64,000 nt of DNA from Cytidiella melzeri (taxonomy: Eukaryota; Basidiomycota; Agaricomycetes; Polyporales; Irpicaceae). Of the stretch, positions 11,087 through 23,331 are shown piece by piece (the stretch's first letter is position 1; every line of letters starts with the position of its first letter). The DNA lies in assembly GCA_022592445.1 (NCBI GenBank), contig JABYQR010000041.1, positions 1 to 64,000 on the forward strand, given 5' to 3'. Both the position numbers and the translations under genes were made by a program. The notes under the pieces are model-generated. The model was given only the letters and a program-made list of their open reading frames with translations. It was not told the DNA's origin and made no database searches.

Positions 11087-13554
11087 GACACTGTTTCGCA
11101 GCATTTTGACAGGTGCGTACAGCCTAGCTGTTCTTTATCTTGCGTACACATCTGACACGCGCAGGCATGCCTGCCTGTGTGGTGTGGGAAGTCCGGCCTC
11201 ATTTGCTTCAGGACATCTAGAAGGTCACCAACGGTGAAGACACCATGATTATTGAGAAGACATTGGCTGGAGGCGGAGTGGATCAGTCTATGGAGAGGTT
11301 CTTTAGCACCTATATGGTGCCAGATTGGTAAGTCATGTTTTAGTCTGGATGAAACCTTAATAGCGGCTAAATTTGTGTTATATTTGTCTGCAACTTTCAC
11401 CATTCGTTTCAATGATTTGGGGAGTTTTGATTTGGGGTGTACACTTGTGCGCTACGTTTGAGTGTACACTATGTCTTGCTTATCCAACAGTACGCAGCTG
11501 TTGGCTACCATGGTGTTCCTCGCAATGAGGTGGTCTGCTATGTATATCTATGTAGGTCGTTTGTTGTCGCGCCGTAGGTATGTGGCAAGGCAGGTGAGTT
11601 CCACGGCTTCGTTCTGCGCTGCCAGGTCAAGGAGTTTCAGACCACCGTCTTCAAAGGGCATGGTCAGGGTCCCAGCGTTGACAGGTGGGCCCGTTTTTTG
11701 TCCAAAATAAAGTCCTGGATGGTTTTGCATAAAAGGTTTTCTGTTGATTTGGGCATGCCTTGTACTTTGCTTAGGTATTGGGTCATACCTGCCACGATCA
11801 TCTGCATGATCAGGTGTTTGCCTTTTAGTGTGGGTTTGCACTTGCTCCATTGTGTCAGAGCGGTGTTGAATTTGTTAATTACAGGTGTCCACGGAGTTTC
11901 AGCGTTTGTGCGGTTGCCTATCCAGGCACCCAACATGCGCGTAGCATTACCATCTGGTATTACTCAGACATCGTCTGGTAGGGGGTTTGCATTTTGTGAT
12001 AGTCGCCTGGTATTCACAACTGACTGGCAGTATTCCAGTGTTCCGATAGGGATGGCTACCGTCTTATCCTTATTGAATTTGGCCCCAGACGCCAGGCACC
12101 ATGTGTCAAGGATATACTCAAGGTCTTCGAAGTGGTCGTGTTCAGAAAGGAAGGACATTGTATCATCTGCAAAAGGGACACCACTGAACAATTTGGTGCC
12201 TTGGGGCTTTGTATTCTGCAGATGTTTGATGGACGCATCATACATGCTAATGGCTCAATTGCCAGGTCAAAGAGCAGGCAGGACAGTGAGTCTCCTTGCT
12301 GGATCCCTCGGGTGACTCAAAAAGGTGTGCTCATTTCCCCATTGATGATCACTGTTGTATATGCTGAGCTGTATAGTGCTTTTACGGTGTTACAAAAACG
12401 GTCAGGTACTTTGTGTTTATCCATTGTTTCCCAGAGGTAATCGTGCTTCATTTTATCATACGCTTTCTCTTGGTAAAGGCCCACTACGAGTCCGTTTATT
12501 GCTTCTGGTTCTGCACAATTGACCCTAGGGGAGGTGAGTTGTATTTGGTCAGTTATGCTCCGGCCTTTGATGAAACCTGCCTGGTCTTCATGGATGAAAG
12601 TCTGTGTGTGGGTTGCAAAGCGGGCTGCAAGGGCTTTGGAGAAGACTTTGTAGTCTGTGTTAAGAAGCGTGATCGGACGGTAATTTGCGATGTCTCGTGT
12701 GTTTGCTTTAGTGGGTTTCAAGATTGGACACATCCAACCCTCAGTAAAGGTAGAGACTGTAGACATTCCATGGGTTTCAATATCATTATAAACAGAGGTG
12801 AGTGTTTTAACTATGTCGAATGTAAGTGTGTCTGAGGTTCGCAATTTCTGGAATTGCTGATTGAGGGATTTCCAGAGCTCATAGGGGAGGCCATCCAGCC
12901 CGGTTGCTTTTCCGTTTTCCGACATCCACAACACCAGTTGTACAGTGGAGGCGTTGGTAAAGTCCGTAAGGTCTTCTTGGGCATGTTGTGGGAGGACACG
13001 TTCAGCACTTGCGAGGACCTCGTTAATGGCGGCTCTTCGTGCGTCTCTGTTTCTCAGGTCATGATCAGCATACTGAAGGTCATTATGGTAATTTTGGGCC
13101 AGTTCGGCCATACGATTGGAACGGGTCTCGACTAGTGTCGGCCTGTCTGGTTTGTCAAATGTTTGTTCAAGTGCAAGGACAATATCATGTGGCTTTCTTG
13201 AGGCATTTATTTTTGACCAGTATTTACTGATTGTTTTACCTTCCATATGATAGTGTGCTGCAGTGGCTAAACAGGTCCTCTCAGCTTGCGCAGAGGTAAG
13301 TTCATTGATTTTGTGTTGAATCATCACAATGGAGAGGTCCAGGGTCTCAATGTTGCTTTGGGTTTGGCCGTTCATCAGTGATTCCATTTGAGTCTGCAAG
13401 GTGCGTATTTTTGCTTTGATCTTGGGTACCGCAACCCTTGTGCGCTGCTGGAGTTTGTCTTTGAGTTCCTGTTTAAAGGTCTGATAAAGTGTTTGCGGGT
13501 TGTTCTCCGCTGATTGGTCTGTCTGGCAGCGTTGTATGTCATCTTCTAGTTTGA
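11087..13554 (-). pseudogene. LINE ORF2 reverse transcriptase and CCHC tail
   Basis: The longest open part (13399-12317) has the LINE reverse transcriptase blocks: GKATGLDGLPYELW, NYRPITLLNTDYKVFSKALA, and EDQAGFIKGRSI. Motif A reads GLYQEKAYDK where families usually have an Asp (LDQEKAYD). The FADD catalytic box lies about 12165-12180 in another frame, after a stop and frameshift near 12300. The C-terminal cysteine-rich tail (CACQMC ... GCTHLSKC, about 11165-11100) is typical of this LINE group. It is decayed by stops and frame changes. Confidence 0.85.
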
Positions 13555-13562
13555 GTCCACGT

Positions 13563-15294
13563 TAAAGCATAGCACGGGTGCAGGTTACCTATAGGTACTC
13601 ATGGGTTAACCCTCACAACAACCCACGGGTATATTGACTCATGGGTAGCACATACCTGTGGTGCAGGTCGGCCACAGGTGCGGGTCAGCCATCTGAGAAG
13701 TATGATACCTGCGGGTTGACCCGCAGGTAAGCAAAAGAAAGAATGAATTTAATCTTCGACAACATGTACATCAGTATCTACAGTGATAGCCTTCTCTTTT
13801 CCCTTCTTTGGCCGTTTGTTTTTATCTTGAAAGACCTGTAGTATCTCCTCCTCAGGTATGACACCCGGAATAGAAGCCCATGAACTCAGAACAGTTGCAG
13901 CACGAGTAGACTCATCGTTCAGAGAATGACGCCGTTTCGAGACAGTGAGGCCACCGCGCGAGAAAGCACGCTCAACATCGGTTGACGAAGCCGGTGCAGA
14001 CAAGAAGTCAATGGCCATTTGCGCAAGTGCCCGCTTGTGCGTATTGTTGCTGGACACTAGAATGCCATTCCAATGCTGCAAAGGATTGTCGACATCAATG
14101 AGGCACGACGACTGAAGATAGTCATTGAGAACATCGATAGCATTGCTATTTCGCCCGTATTGATCAAGTTTTGCAAAGCGATTGTTTGGTCGTCGACGTC
14201 CGGGCTACAGAAAGATCCAACAAGTCAATTCCAAGTCCTCTCAATTATTGAAAACGTACTGGAGCAGCCCAAACTGCCGGCGTTGGTTGCAAGGCGTCAC
14301 GGCTACCCAATGCTGGGTCAGAGGGCCTATAGTTGCTCTGCCACTGCTCCCGCAGAAGGTCCTCTGCCGTGCGAATCCATTCAGCAGGCCAATTCATATC
14401 TCGGAAATACTTCGTCTTGTACCGAGGGTGGAGCACTGCAAGGAAAACACAATTAGAAACAGCTGATAAGAAACATCTGACTCTCCGAGGTACTCACTCA
14501 TGGCCAGGCAATACATTGCAGAGTCATCAGTTTTGGAGTAGTACTTGTTCAGCACCTGAAGGCCTCGAGCAGCTGCCAAGCGGACAACACCTGATGCAGA
14601 CACGTTCTCTGCCATGTCTTCGAGTGCAACTGTAAGTATGTCTATGACTGGGATGACTTCATGCAAGAGAGGTGTATTGGTTTGCGATATGTGGTTCGTT
14701 GCGTCGAGAAAATCCTGCGGGTGGCTGACTTAGTCGTAGCATCATAATCTGAAAATGGTACTTACGCCCAGCAGCACACTAAGCTCACTCAATGATTCGC
14801 TTCCTACTCTTCCTGAATATCATGGTCTCCCTGCTATGGCTTGTGATTCTCTCGCAAAAACGCCCGCAGATAGAACCTGCGATTGGATCTCTGAGCAACA
14901 GAAGATTCCTTACTTGCCGGATCCCCTTGTGACCTCGCCTGTGCTGGATGCTCAGAAGGCTCAACAGACGCGGAGAGGGTGAACGTGACAACGGCGAGGA
15001 GGAAAGATCGGGATGCGGCTTTACTGTTTACTGTTCTTGTGTATCTAGTGTCAGTGCTATCTATAGTATAAGAATTCCTGTCTGTTCAACAGGCTCCTAG
15101 CTACCACATGTATATCCTAAATGAGTAAGCAGAATTCTACCTGTGGGTGACCCGTATGTGGTGGGTACCTGTACCTGCGGGTCAGGTACCCGGCGCTAAC
15201 TCACCTGCGCGGTTCTGGGTAGGAGGATTGGTGCACCACATACCTGCGGGTACGGGTGCGGGTTGATCCGCGGGTGCACCCGTGCTATGCTTTA
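13563..15294. mobile_element. hAT DNA transposon, exact 8-bp target duplication
   Basis: Perfect terminal inverted repeats TAAAGCATAGCACGGGTGCA and its complement bound the 1,732-bp element. The 8-bp duplication GTCCACGT occurs at 13555-13562 and 15295-15302. Subterminal regions at both ends carry many ACCTGCGGGT-type repeats in both orientations, as expected for hAT transposase binding sites. It is inserted in LINE ORF2 between the endonuclease and reverse transcriptase parts, whose reading continues across it. Confidence 0.93.
13749..14830 (-). pseudogene. hAT transposase, C-terminal part only
   Basis: The last exon encodes the hATC dimerisation segment (FLSAPASSTDVERAFSRGG, near 14010-13955), the hallmark of hAT transposases, and ends at 13749 with a Lys-rich tail. 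Upstream exons include HPRYKTKYFRD (about 14430) and NKYYSKTDDSAMYC (about 14545). They join by a 62-bp intron (14436-14497, GTGAGT..CAG) and probably another at about 14715-14765. The N-terminal BED zinc finger and the first catalytic acidic region are absent from the 1.7-kb element. It is probably non-autonomous. Confidence 0.8.
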
Positions 15295-15302
15295 GTCCAC
15301 GT

Positions 15303-15780
15303 GCGTGGATGAAATTACTGACTTTATTGTCTTGTAGTAACATGGTAGGCATGACCCATTGGCCAGGGCCAACAAAAGGCGTGGCAGGATTTGAGAGTCG
15401 TACAAATACAAGTTGATGGTCTGTATCTACTCCTCCAGTGTCGGAGATGGTCCAGTCTATGGCTGTGGATAGGAGCGGCAATGTTAGGTAAATGCGGTCT
15501 ATTCGTGACTTACTCCCTGCGGCTGACATGCTATAGGTATACACGCGAATGTGTGGGTGTTTTGCACGCCACCTGTCAGTAAGTTCGAAGTCCTCTGTGG
15601 TTTGTTTCAGAGCCGCGACTTCTGTTTGTTGATCTTCGTGGCTTGGCAGCCGGTCAATGGAGTCTTCAACTAGGTTGAAGTTGCCGAGGACGATGTCAGG
15701 TTTATGAAGACCTCGATCTTCAATTGTTTTTTGGATGTCGTGCCAGAATGCACCGTTTGTAGTTGGGTCATTTGGTGCTT
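15303..15780 (-). pseudogene. LINE ORF2 endonuclease, C-terminal half
   Basis: It encodes APNDPTTNGAFWHDIQKT, then NFNLVEDSIDRLP (the GDFN-like block), SRIDRIYLT and GGVDTDHQLVFV (the SDH-like His block). These are blocks of the AP-endonuclease-type domain of LINEs. A TAA stop sits just before APND. It continues towards the reverse transcriptase on the other side of the hAT element. Confidence 0.78.
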
Positions 15781-15781
15781 A

Positions 15782-17544
15782 TACGGTGATATGCCCAAAA
15801 AACAGCTAAGCGCGGAGACACAGCAGCATCCAGCCATTTGCGCGGCCTGCGTCCTCCTAAGCGGCAAATCCCCCACTTTCCCAGCATTGCAGGCACAGGA
15901 TATTCACCGAGGATCCAAGGGCTTTCCAAGGGGCAGCAACCTGCCGGAAACACCTGATGCCGTGAACTCGCACTAGCATCTAACTCACAGACACGTGCTC
16001 TTTGCATTGGATTACGGACTGGCCAGCCACCAAGTGTTTTGTACGCGGGTTGGACCAACATTAGAAGAAATTTGACTTGCGGACCACGTTTCATGGAGGC
16101 TCCTATCACGCCACGCTGTGCGACTCCTGGACGGCGCAGCATCACCTGCTTACGACTGTTGGTGCTCTTTCAGTTGTAAATGCGCATGTCGGCTCTCTGC
16201 CTCGACTAACGCTGTGTCCTGCCGAGTGTTATTTCACTGATTGCTTTGCCTCCGTTGGCGGAAGTACTCTGGCGCACTGGTTTCTTGCTCTCGCGTTTGG
16301 GTTTAGAACAAAGAAGGAAAGGTTTAGGAGATGGGCTTAGGTATATAAAATGTGTTGTCTGTACTGCGTAGAAGGGCAATCGACCCTCTCCCCCCTCCCC
16401 CCCCCCCCCCACTTCTCAGAGTTTTCCTTACACTTTGCGCTCGCGTTGAGGGAGTCTCTTTGTGTCAATAAGCTGTAGCACCTTCTGTGTTGCTCAACTG
16501 AATTCTCAACTATGTTTATGTCCGCTGCGCCTTCAATTCATAACCTGCCTCGTGTTTGCCACTTTTGTCCAGCCGTTCCGCACTTGCCAGACGGTCGCTG
16601 TCCTTACCGTCCGTGACACAACGTCCTTTGCTGTTACCCCATCCTCCCTGTGCCTACACCTCCACCAGAACCCTCAGTAGCGCCTACAGTCTCCCCCGAG
16701 AGATCCACCACTAAATCCCCTTTGCCAGCGTCGTCCGTTGCCTTGGTTGCCACCTTGCTTGATAATTGCTCTTATTGCGACACACAGAGCAATCACCCAA
16801 TTCCCCTGCGCTCCACTCCTTCTGTCCTGCTCGACTGTGACTGCCCACTTGCGCCGCATCCAGATTGTTGGCTCTTGCCAGACTGCGAAGGAGATAACCA
16901 CAAGTGCGAACTCATCCAGTTCGATCTCACAAGCTCCACCAACGTCATTGTCGGCCACGCCTTCGCTTGTAACACGCATTGCCGCTCTGGAGGAGTTGTC
17001 CTTCACTATCGCTCCTGCAACCAATCGATCAAGTCAAACTGACTTTGGTCTAGCATATGCTTATGTAGCGTCTTGTGTCCGACTAATTCACCCTTTGTCT
17101 GCAATTTGTTTAGTTTCATTGTGTTGCTTTTATTCCTAACTGCGTTATTTTACTGTGTTACTGCGTTTTGTGTTTGTGACTTGTACTGCGTTTGTGTTTG
17201 CTGTTCGCAACTTTCCACGCATTGTTCACTTTGAGACTCGGTGTCTCGCGCGTGTCCACTTCGTGTTTGCGCTAAACCTCTTTCGCTTTCACCGCATCAC
17301 CCACCCCTTTTGCCCACAATACGCGTGGTGCTTTGCCCTCCTAGCTCAATTTATACAAAACCTTTATTATCAAAAACCTTGTTGCTCCTTTCAAAAACCT
17401 TGTTGCTCCTTACAGCACAGGTAAACCAGGACTTTAAAGACCACCTCGCACACTTTCACACTACCGCGCTCCCACACCCTTACACTCCTGTTGCTACTTT
17501 GTGGTTGGTTGTGTTGTCTTTGGGGTTGTAACTAGTTTCGGAGT
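15782..17544. mobile_element. Unidentified ~1.75 kb insertion in the LINE endonuclease
   Basis: The endonuclease reading stops at YILAV (about 17545) and resumes at APND (about 15775), so foreign sequence lies between. Ends are loosely inverted (ACGGTGATA near 15793, and TGGTACAC read inward from about 17555). I could not fix an exact target duplication. Inside are a TATAAAA box (about 16340), a C-rich tract (16385-16412) and a plus-strand frame 16650-17042 with several Cys residues but no family I recognise. Confidence 0.55.
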
Positions 17545-17950
17545 GTACCACAGTGTTACAACAGCCAAAATGTAGACTGCTGAGTGCTTATGCCAGTGGA
17601 CTTTTGCTAGGATTGCCCTCCCCGGCAGTATTTGCCATGTCTGAAGACCTTCCGTGGATACTATGTCAGGGTTAAATACTAATGTGACTCCATGGGCATT
17701 TGAGCGGAGTTTATTTGCGGAGTTCTCAACGCGCAGCCTCCTGTCATAGACTTGATGAAGTTGGTTCACGTACGCATTGGTGAGGTGGGTCTCTTGCAAT
17801 GCAAGAACACCTAGTTTCCATTGTTTCATGAGGTTGCTGACATGTACCCATTTGCCATTTGTTTTTAGGGTCGCCTATCGCTCTGGATCCATGCCCTTTC
17901 ATGTTTAGCATTGCAATATGGATATTTGCATATGTCTTTTTTCCAGTGTA
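17545..17950 (-). pseudogene. LINE ORF2 endonuclease, N-terminal part
   Basis: It encodes IATLNMKG (first catalytic Asn block, about 17920) and LGVLALQETHLT (catalytic Glu block, about 17810-17775), standard for LINE apurinic endonucleases. A frame change lies between the two blocks. It is interrupted at YILAV by the insertion to its left. Confidence 0.75.
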
Positions 17951-18952
17951 CTTCTTGGTTTTTTTGTTTACGCCCGTGACATTGTCTCGTCTCAGTAGCT
18001 TGTCTCTGACTTTCGCCCGTAGGTGTGTCTACTATTATTGGTTGTGGGGCTCGGTTGTGTTTGATACTGCTTAAAGTTTGGTGAATATCACTCAAGAGGA
18101 TGTCTATCTCCTCTGTGTGGATATGGGTTCCACCCTGACCCGTCATCGGTAAGGGGGGGGGTGGTGTGTCCTGCCCAATCTTGGGGCTCGGGAAGGCTGT
18201 CATCATGACCAGAACGTTGTAACATGAGTTATTGTGTTGGTATATAATTGGTCTCCGGTTGTACAATACCTGCATACGGAGGTAGCAAGTAAGGGAAGTA
18301 GATAACCTTCTACCCCGTGGTGGATTTATGTCTGCGGTAATCCATACTTTAGTTTGGCTCTAAAATACAGATAGTTTGAAACTTTGGTTGGACTGCAGCC
18401 CACGGTTGGTCCAAGACCTAAATAGCTCACCATGTCAATACATTAGGGAGTATCCCTCCTCCCCATCGGGCTTTCCTGTTCAAGCACCAAATGTGGGCCT
18501 GGGGGGTTGGTCGACCGGGTCATTTGAAGATGAGACGTTCTGGCCTCTTTTTTGTTGTGTTGTGGGCACTGCAAGGTCAGTCGCCGAGCTGGCCAGGTTC
18601 GCAGTACTATAGTATCAGGGTGGTAGCTTGTGCGAACAAGCATAGCAGTATCCTCTTTGTGCAGGGGGAGTAGGGCTATGTAAGGACATAATGTTGTCGT
18701 GATTCGATCAATATGTGGTATGCTGGTATGTTACAGGCGGTTTGGAATTATGCTACGGATCAGGCGTGTTCAAGAGTTCTGTGAAGATGCTCTTGGTAGT
18801 AGAGTAATTAGAGTGCTGACGGTTTACTCGTACTCGTTGGGTGTGGTACAAGGATCTTCTACATGCAGGTATGCTACTGGCAGGGCGTGTTCGTGAGTCC
18901 AATCAATGTATTGATGATAGTAGAGAGAGGGGGGAGGGACAACAATATATGC

Positions 18953-20430
18953 CTAATTGTCAGATAAGGCAAGAGAATCTACCACCGGGATGGTATGTGT
19001 TGGTGCTTCATAAGGTACAGCTGGGGGAAGTGGTTCGTGCACACACTGGTGGACGGTGAGTTTGTGTTTGTTGCATGGACTGTCCGAAGTCAACGGCTCG
19101 GAGACTGGAGAAGCCAATTGGTACAATAGTTTAGTGCTGTTCCATCCTTGGACTTCCTGGAAGGGGCATATTGGTCGTGGATGTTTGACAGCTCCACACC
19201 CGCAGCAGGGAGTTTTGAGGTCTGTTGATTTGCAAGGTTCGCCATTTGGGCCTACAAAGTTGAGCGTTCGGATATGGTTTTGGATGATGTGCCAGAGGTT
19301 GAAGTCTTCGGTGGGTATGTTCATGTATAGGCATACACAAGGAGCTCGTTGCCCTGACGTTGTGCGTAAATCGAGGATGGTGGTTTGTGCTGTATTGACT
19401 ACGGCGTGAAGCACGTTGACCTTGCGCATATGACGGTAGCTGGGGTGGCAGTCAGTCACAATTTTGATGAGGTCAGAGGTGTATGCGGATGTTAAGATGG
19501 TGTTGAGGATGTTCTGGTGGATGGCTGCCCTATCTTTGACATCAGAGTAGCCAGCTATCATCGTGAGGAAGGTTTGGTGAGAGTGGAAGGGTTCATAGAC
19601 AGAGAAGGTGATTTGCGGGTTCCTCATTGAAAAGACGTCTTGTTCGAGCAGGAAGGTTTTAGCTGCGGCTGAGAGGTTTGAGATGCAAAGTGTCTCCGGG
19701 GCCCATTGCCCTGTGTTGCCAGAGGGTTAGCCGGAATAACTTGTACAGTTGGGTGTTTGTTGTGGAGTAGGAGGAGTGAGAGGCTCTTGCGGAGGTCTGC
19801 AACGGTGTTTGCGGTTTTGTCTCGCGTTGTTGCATCCCAGATGAAAGCCAAGACAGAGTCAGAGTCATTGTCAAGAACAGAGATTATCCCCTCCGAGCTG
19901 AGGTATCCCAGGCGTCCTAGAGGGTCATTAGTGTGGATATTTGGCCATCCTTTGGGAGGCGTGGCGGTCCAGATTTAGTATGTGCCAGCGAGCATGTTGT
20001 CTACAGGTAGGGGGTCTGTCGCCGTTGTGTTGTCAGGTTTGGACTCTGGGTGCGTAAGAGGCGTGGAGCAAAGGAGCTGTTGGTTGTTGCTTTCTTGTAG
20101 CATGCTACGCCAGTCTGAGAAGTAGGCGTTGAAGTTATCAGCTCTGATCATGGTGTTTGTCTTAGCTGGGTCTTTAATGGAGTGCTGCCAGGTCTTACGG
20201 TCGCGTCGCAGTGAGCGTTGTGTGAGGGATGGTGACGGTAGGCTGTCAAGTCGTGATTTCTCGAGTTGTTGTGTGGTGTCACATCAACTTTGCTCTGTGT
20301 ATCATGCTCTCGTAGAAATAGTTTATCCCATCTACACTTGTGATATCTTCCACATCTTAGCACAAGGCCTCCTTGGAAATAGTTGTGTAACAGTCGTGTC
20401 CTGGCCACTGTTCTATGTTGAGTGTAGATG
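18953..20430 (-). pseudogene. LINE ORF1 (gag-like, CCHC zinc knuckle)
   Basis: It begins with MSSTLNIEQWPGHDC at about 20430. The region 19627-18953 is open for 224 residues and carries CGCGAVKHPRPIC, a C-x2-C-x4-H-x4-C zinc knuckle, near 19205-19165. Such LINE ORF1 proteins bind RNA. The 5' half has stops and frame shifts, and between ORF1 and ORF2 (18952-17950) I see only decayed sequence. Confidence 0.65.
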
Positions 20431-20439
20431 ACATTTTAA

Positions 20440-21160
20440 TGTTACAAACGGTCATCACACCCTATTATTCTTCTTCACTTCTTCAATTGTCCTGATAACT
20501 AGTTGTCTTCCTTACACTTGCCTTGACAATCCAACTTGTCTTTCCTCCCTTATTCCCTGATCCTCATTGGCTCCATTCAACACGGACTACTACATCATTA
20601 GTTACCTTCTTGTTTTGCATTCAAACCTCGGACCTAACTCTGATTGGTTACCATTGCCTTGGTTCCACCCTTGGCCTTTCCATACATCCGTTACCGTTCC
20701 ATCAGGTCCAACCCCGTCTGTCCCCTGTTTCAGGTGTTTTGGGCCCAACCCTGTTTATCCCCTGTTTTGGGTTCAACCCCTTTTCTATTGTTCTTTGATT
20801 CATGATCCATCTTTCTTTGCCCCTTGCTCCTGAGCCTTGATGGTCTTTTCTCTCATTGGCTTGCCAAAGCAACTATTGTTCTCTGTCTATTGTTCTTCCT
20901 TTCCACTCCTTTCATTGGTAACCACTACGTCGGACTGGTCCAAAAGTAGTTAGGCCAACATGTATCAATAGCTGCTAGAAATGGGGCTAGAACCTCAGTC
21001 TATCCACTTTGTATCAATATTCCTTCTGTCGATCCATCATCTGTCTGCCATTGTGCTTGACAGCAACCGCGCAGCCTAGAACATCACTCAACCTTATGTG
21101 TAGTTACACCAAGGGGTTCTGACTTGACAACTTGTCTCTTGACGATAGTTGGTCTTAACA
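20440..21160 (+). repeat. Gypsy-type LTR (family B), copy 1
   Basis: It is homologous along its length to 25885-26577. It starts TGTTACAAACGGTC and ends GGTCTTAACA. It contains repeated CCCCTGTTTYGGGTYCAACC units (about 20720-20790) and ATTGTTCT motifs near 20880. It is followed directly by a Gypsy-like gag remnant. It lies within 10 bp of the apparent LINE 5' end. Confidence 0.75.
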
Positions 21161-21679
21161 TTTGGATAGACTCTTCTGGGTCTACCCCGCGCACCAAGAA
21201 GATCAACTTGATTGGCAACAACTGCGGTCTTGCTGCAATCCCTTATCATCCTCGCTAGCCTTACCCTGGATGGGAAGCAGCACTTAGGCACATCAGACAT
21301 CAGAAGCATATGACAGTAGGAGCTGGAACATCACTCCCCTGCTACGGAAAGCCACACCTTTTTTACCAGAAGAAACGAGACATCTATCTTGACCATTAAA
21401 AGGAGTGGGTACATTGCACAGCCAATATTTGTCCCAATCATGGTCTAGCAAACAAAACAGTAAGACCACCACACCCATATTTTAAATTTGTGGACGTTGC
21501 CCAAGTTGAGCGACACTTGCGAGAAGCCAGAAGATGCAACAAGAGATGAGCAGAAGTACCATCTGCTAGTAGCACACCACCACTATTGTTAGAAGAACTT
21601 ACAGTAGCATCAATACTTCCAAAAAAGCAATACAAACGGAAGGTACCGTGCAACCAGCAACAGATACTGTTACCCAAGC

Positions 21680-22330
21680 ACCAAAAATGAAAGAGAACAA
21701 AGACCATTCACACCATTCACCACTCCAGATGACGACGACTCCTTGGCACCAGATCCACATAGACCCCTCTTTCGACCCTATGACAGGGAAGGTTACAAGA
21801 AGAGGAGGCAATCAGATCCTTTCAGCCTCAAGTACCCCTTTGACGGATACTCCGACACCCCAACCAATGACTAAGCACCACCTGTGAGCAAGTGGGAGAA
21901 GCTCAAACTCCGTGATCCCCAAGACTTTGACAGCAGGGCCGAGAAGTTTGGAAAGGTAGACCAACATGATGATGTACATCAGGATGCAGCCTAAGCAATT
22001 CGCTCTAGCCATACACAAGATTGTTTGTGTACTCAGTTACATGATCGGAGGAACAGCTGGACCATAAGCTATGCTAAAGAAGAAACAATATCTGATGGAA
22101 TACTTCCCACACTGGAGAGAATTCTGCGAAGAAGTCTTGATGTTTTTCCAGGACAAAGGACTCAGAGAACATGCATTGGCCAAACTTGAAAGAGCAAACC
22201 AAGGTTTGCAAACAATCCAAAAATACAACAATGACTTTTCTGTATTGCTGGGCCAGTACGGCGAGAACCGATATGAGACAGCAGTGATGGCTTGGTACAA
22301 GCACAGACTCAGGTGAAACCTCCTTAACGC
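21680..22330 (+). pseudogene. Gypsy gag remnant
   Basis: The open segment 22071-22316 encodes YFPHWREFCEEVLMFFQDKG, then LREHALAKLERANQG and YETAVMAWYKHRLR. This is the retrotransposon gag arrangement of fungal Ty3/Gypsy elements. Upstream, LKLRDPQDFDSRAEKFGKV and LSYMIGGTAGP fit the same gag, with a stop (TAA) just before the open segment and others near 21990. No protease, reverse transcriptase or integrase follows, so the element is 3'-truncated. Confidence 0.75.
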
Positions 22331-23331
22331 CCTCCACAATATCCACCACAGCCGGAAATCCTCGGAGAGTTGATGATAGAAGCACTCCGGCTAGAAAGAA
22401 ACTGGCAACTCCTGATGCTTGATCTGGCTGCTCATTATGGCCGTGGCAGGAGTGAGCTCTGAGGCAGCATTCTGGGAAAAGTACACAGATGCGGGCAGAA
22501 ATTGGATGAGGTACCAGACCATCCTTGAGATGCTCAAGGCAGCATGAATAGCCAAGGATGAAATCGACGCAACAAATGCAAAGACGTACTTTGATGGAAA
22601 TCTTGCACGTCCTGACGCCAACGGAGTGTTTGAGTACAGAAAGAGTGGCCGTGTATGCCTTGCAACAAAGAACAATAAGATTGCGAGCGCATGGCGTGAG
22701 CTTCTTGCGCAAGACGGCACAGTCGCACTCAACTGGCACAACATGTCTACCTGCGGTACCTGAGCAAGGTGTAGTACAACACTCTTCAGGCAGGTCAACT
22801 GCATAACTCACCTCTATAACCTACATTGCCCGCTAATCCACACTCCCCAAGCTACACATGTTTGTTGTAGATACACTCTCTTCTCCAAGCGAGATGGTTT
22901 TCATTGACTTTACCTAATAGCTGGACATTTTACTTTACCGAGAGCCAAAATAATTAATAATGCTTACATTGTTTATGGGATGCATGAGCGTGGGTGCGTT
23001 CGACAGAGTAGAGAGAGAGGAACAAGCGGCCGCGACGACGGTGGACGCGTGCATGTACACAGGTTGCCCCGCCCAACCTAATCTGGTGTCTTGGCCGTTG
23101 TGGTGTTTTGCTTCCGCAAACGGAATCCGGGGTCCTGTACAGATTATGTCAGCATCTCACGTGCAATAGGCGCCTGGTGACTGCCGAGGCCCGAGCGTGG
23201 GAGTCTAGGACTTGCAAGGCGCCCAATTGGGACTGTACATGGCCGTGCGCAAGGACTGCAAATCCGTCAGAAGAAGTGCTGCAATTGCAGTGCTTTGACA
23301 CGTAGAACCAGCGCTTAGATGCGGAGAATAT
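22331..23331. other. No gene recognised
   Basis: Positions 22331-22800 may be the end of the gag region in decayed form. From 22950 to 23290 the sequence is more GC-rich than its surroundings and holds only short frames that match nothing I know. Confidence 0.35.

Larger units (their letters stand above)
10046..20433 (-). mobile_element. LINE (non-LTR retrotransposon), broken by at least three insertions
   Basis: Read on the minus strand, from high to low coordinates: ORF1 with a CCHC zinc knuckle (about 20430-18953), an endonuclease start (about 17950-17545), endonuclease C-terminus (about 15780-15303), reverse transcriptase (13554-11087), and the start of an RNase H-like segment (10323-10046). 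The gaps are filled by an unidentified insertion, a hAT element and a family A LTR, and the 3' end by the Copia element. Coding order and motifs match Tad/L1-type fungal LINEs. Without the insertions the preserved LINE sequence is about 6 kb. Confidence 0.8.

Noticed and set aside
16385..16412. C-rich tract as a telomere-like or assembly gap signal
   Set aside because: A single short pyrimidine run inside an otherwise ordinary insertion. No telomere repeat is present.
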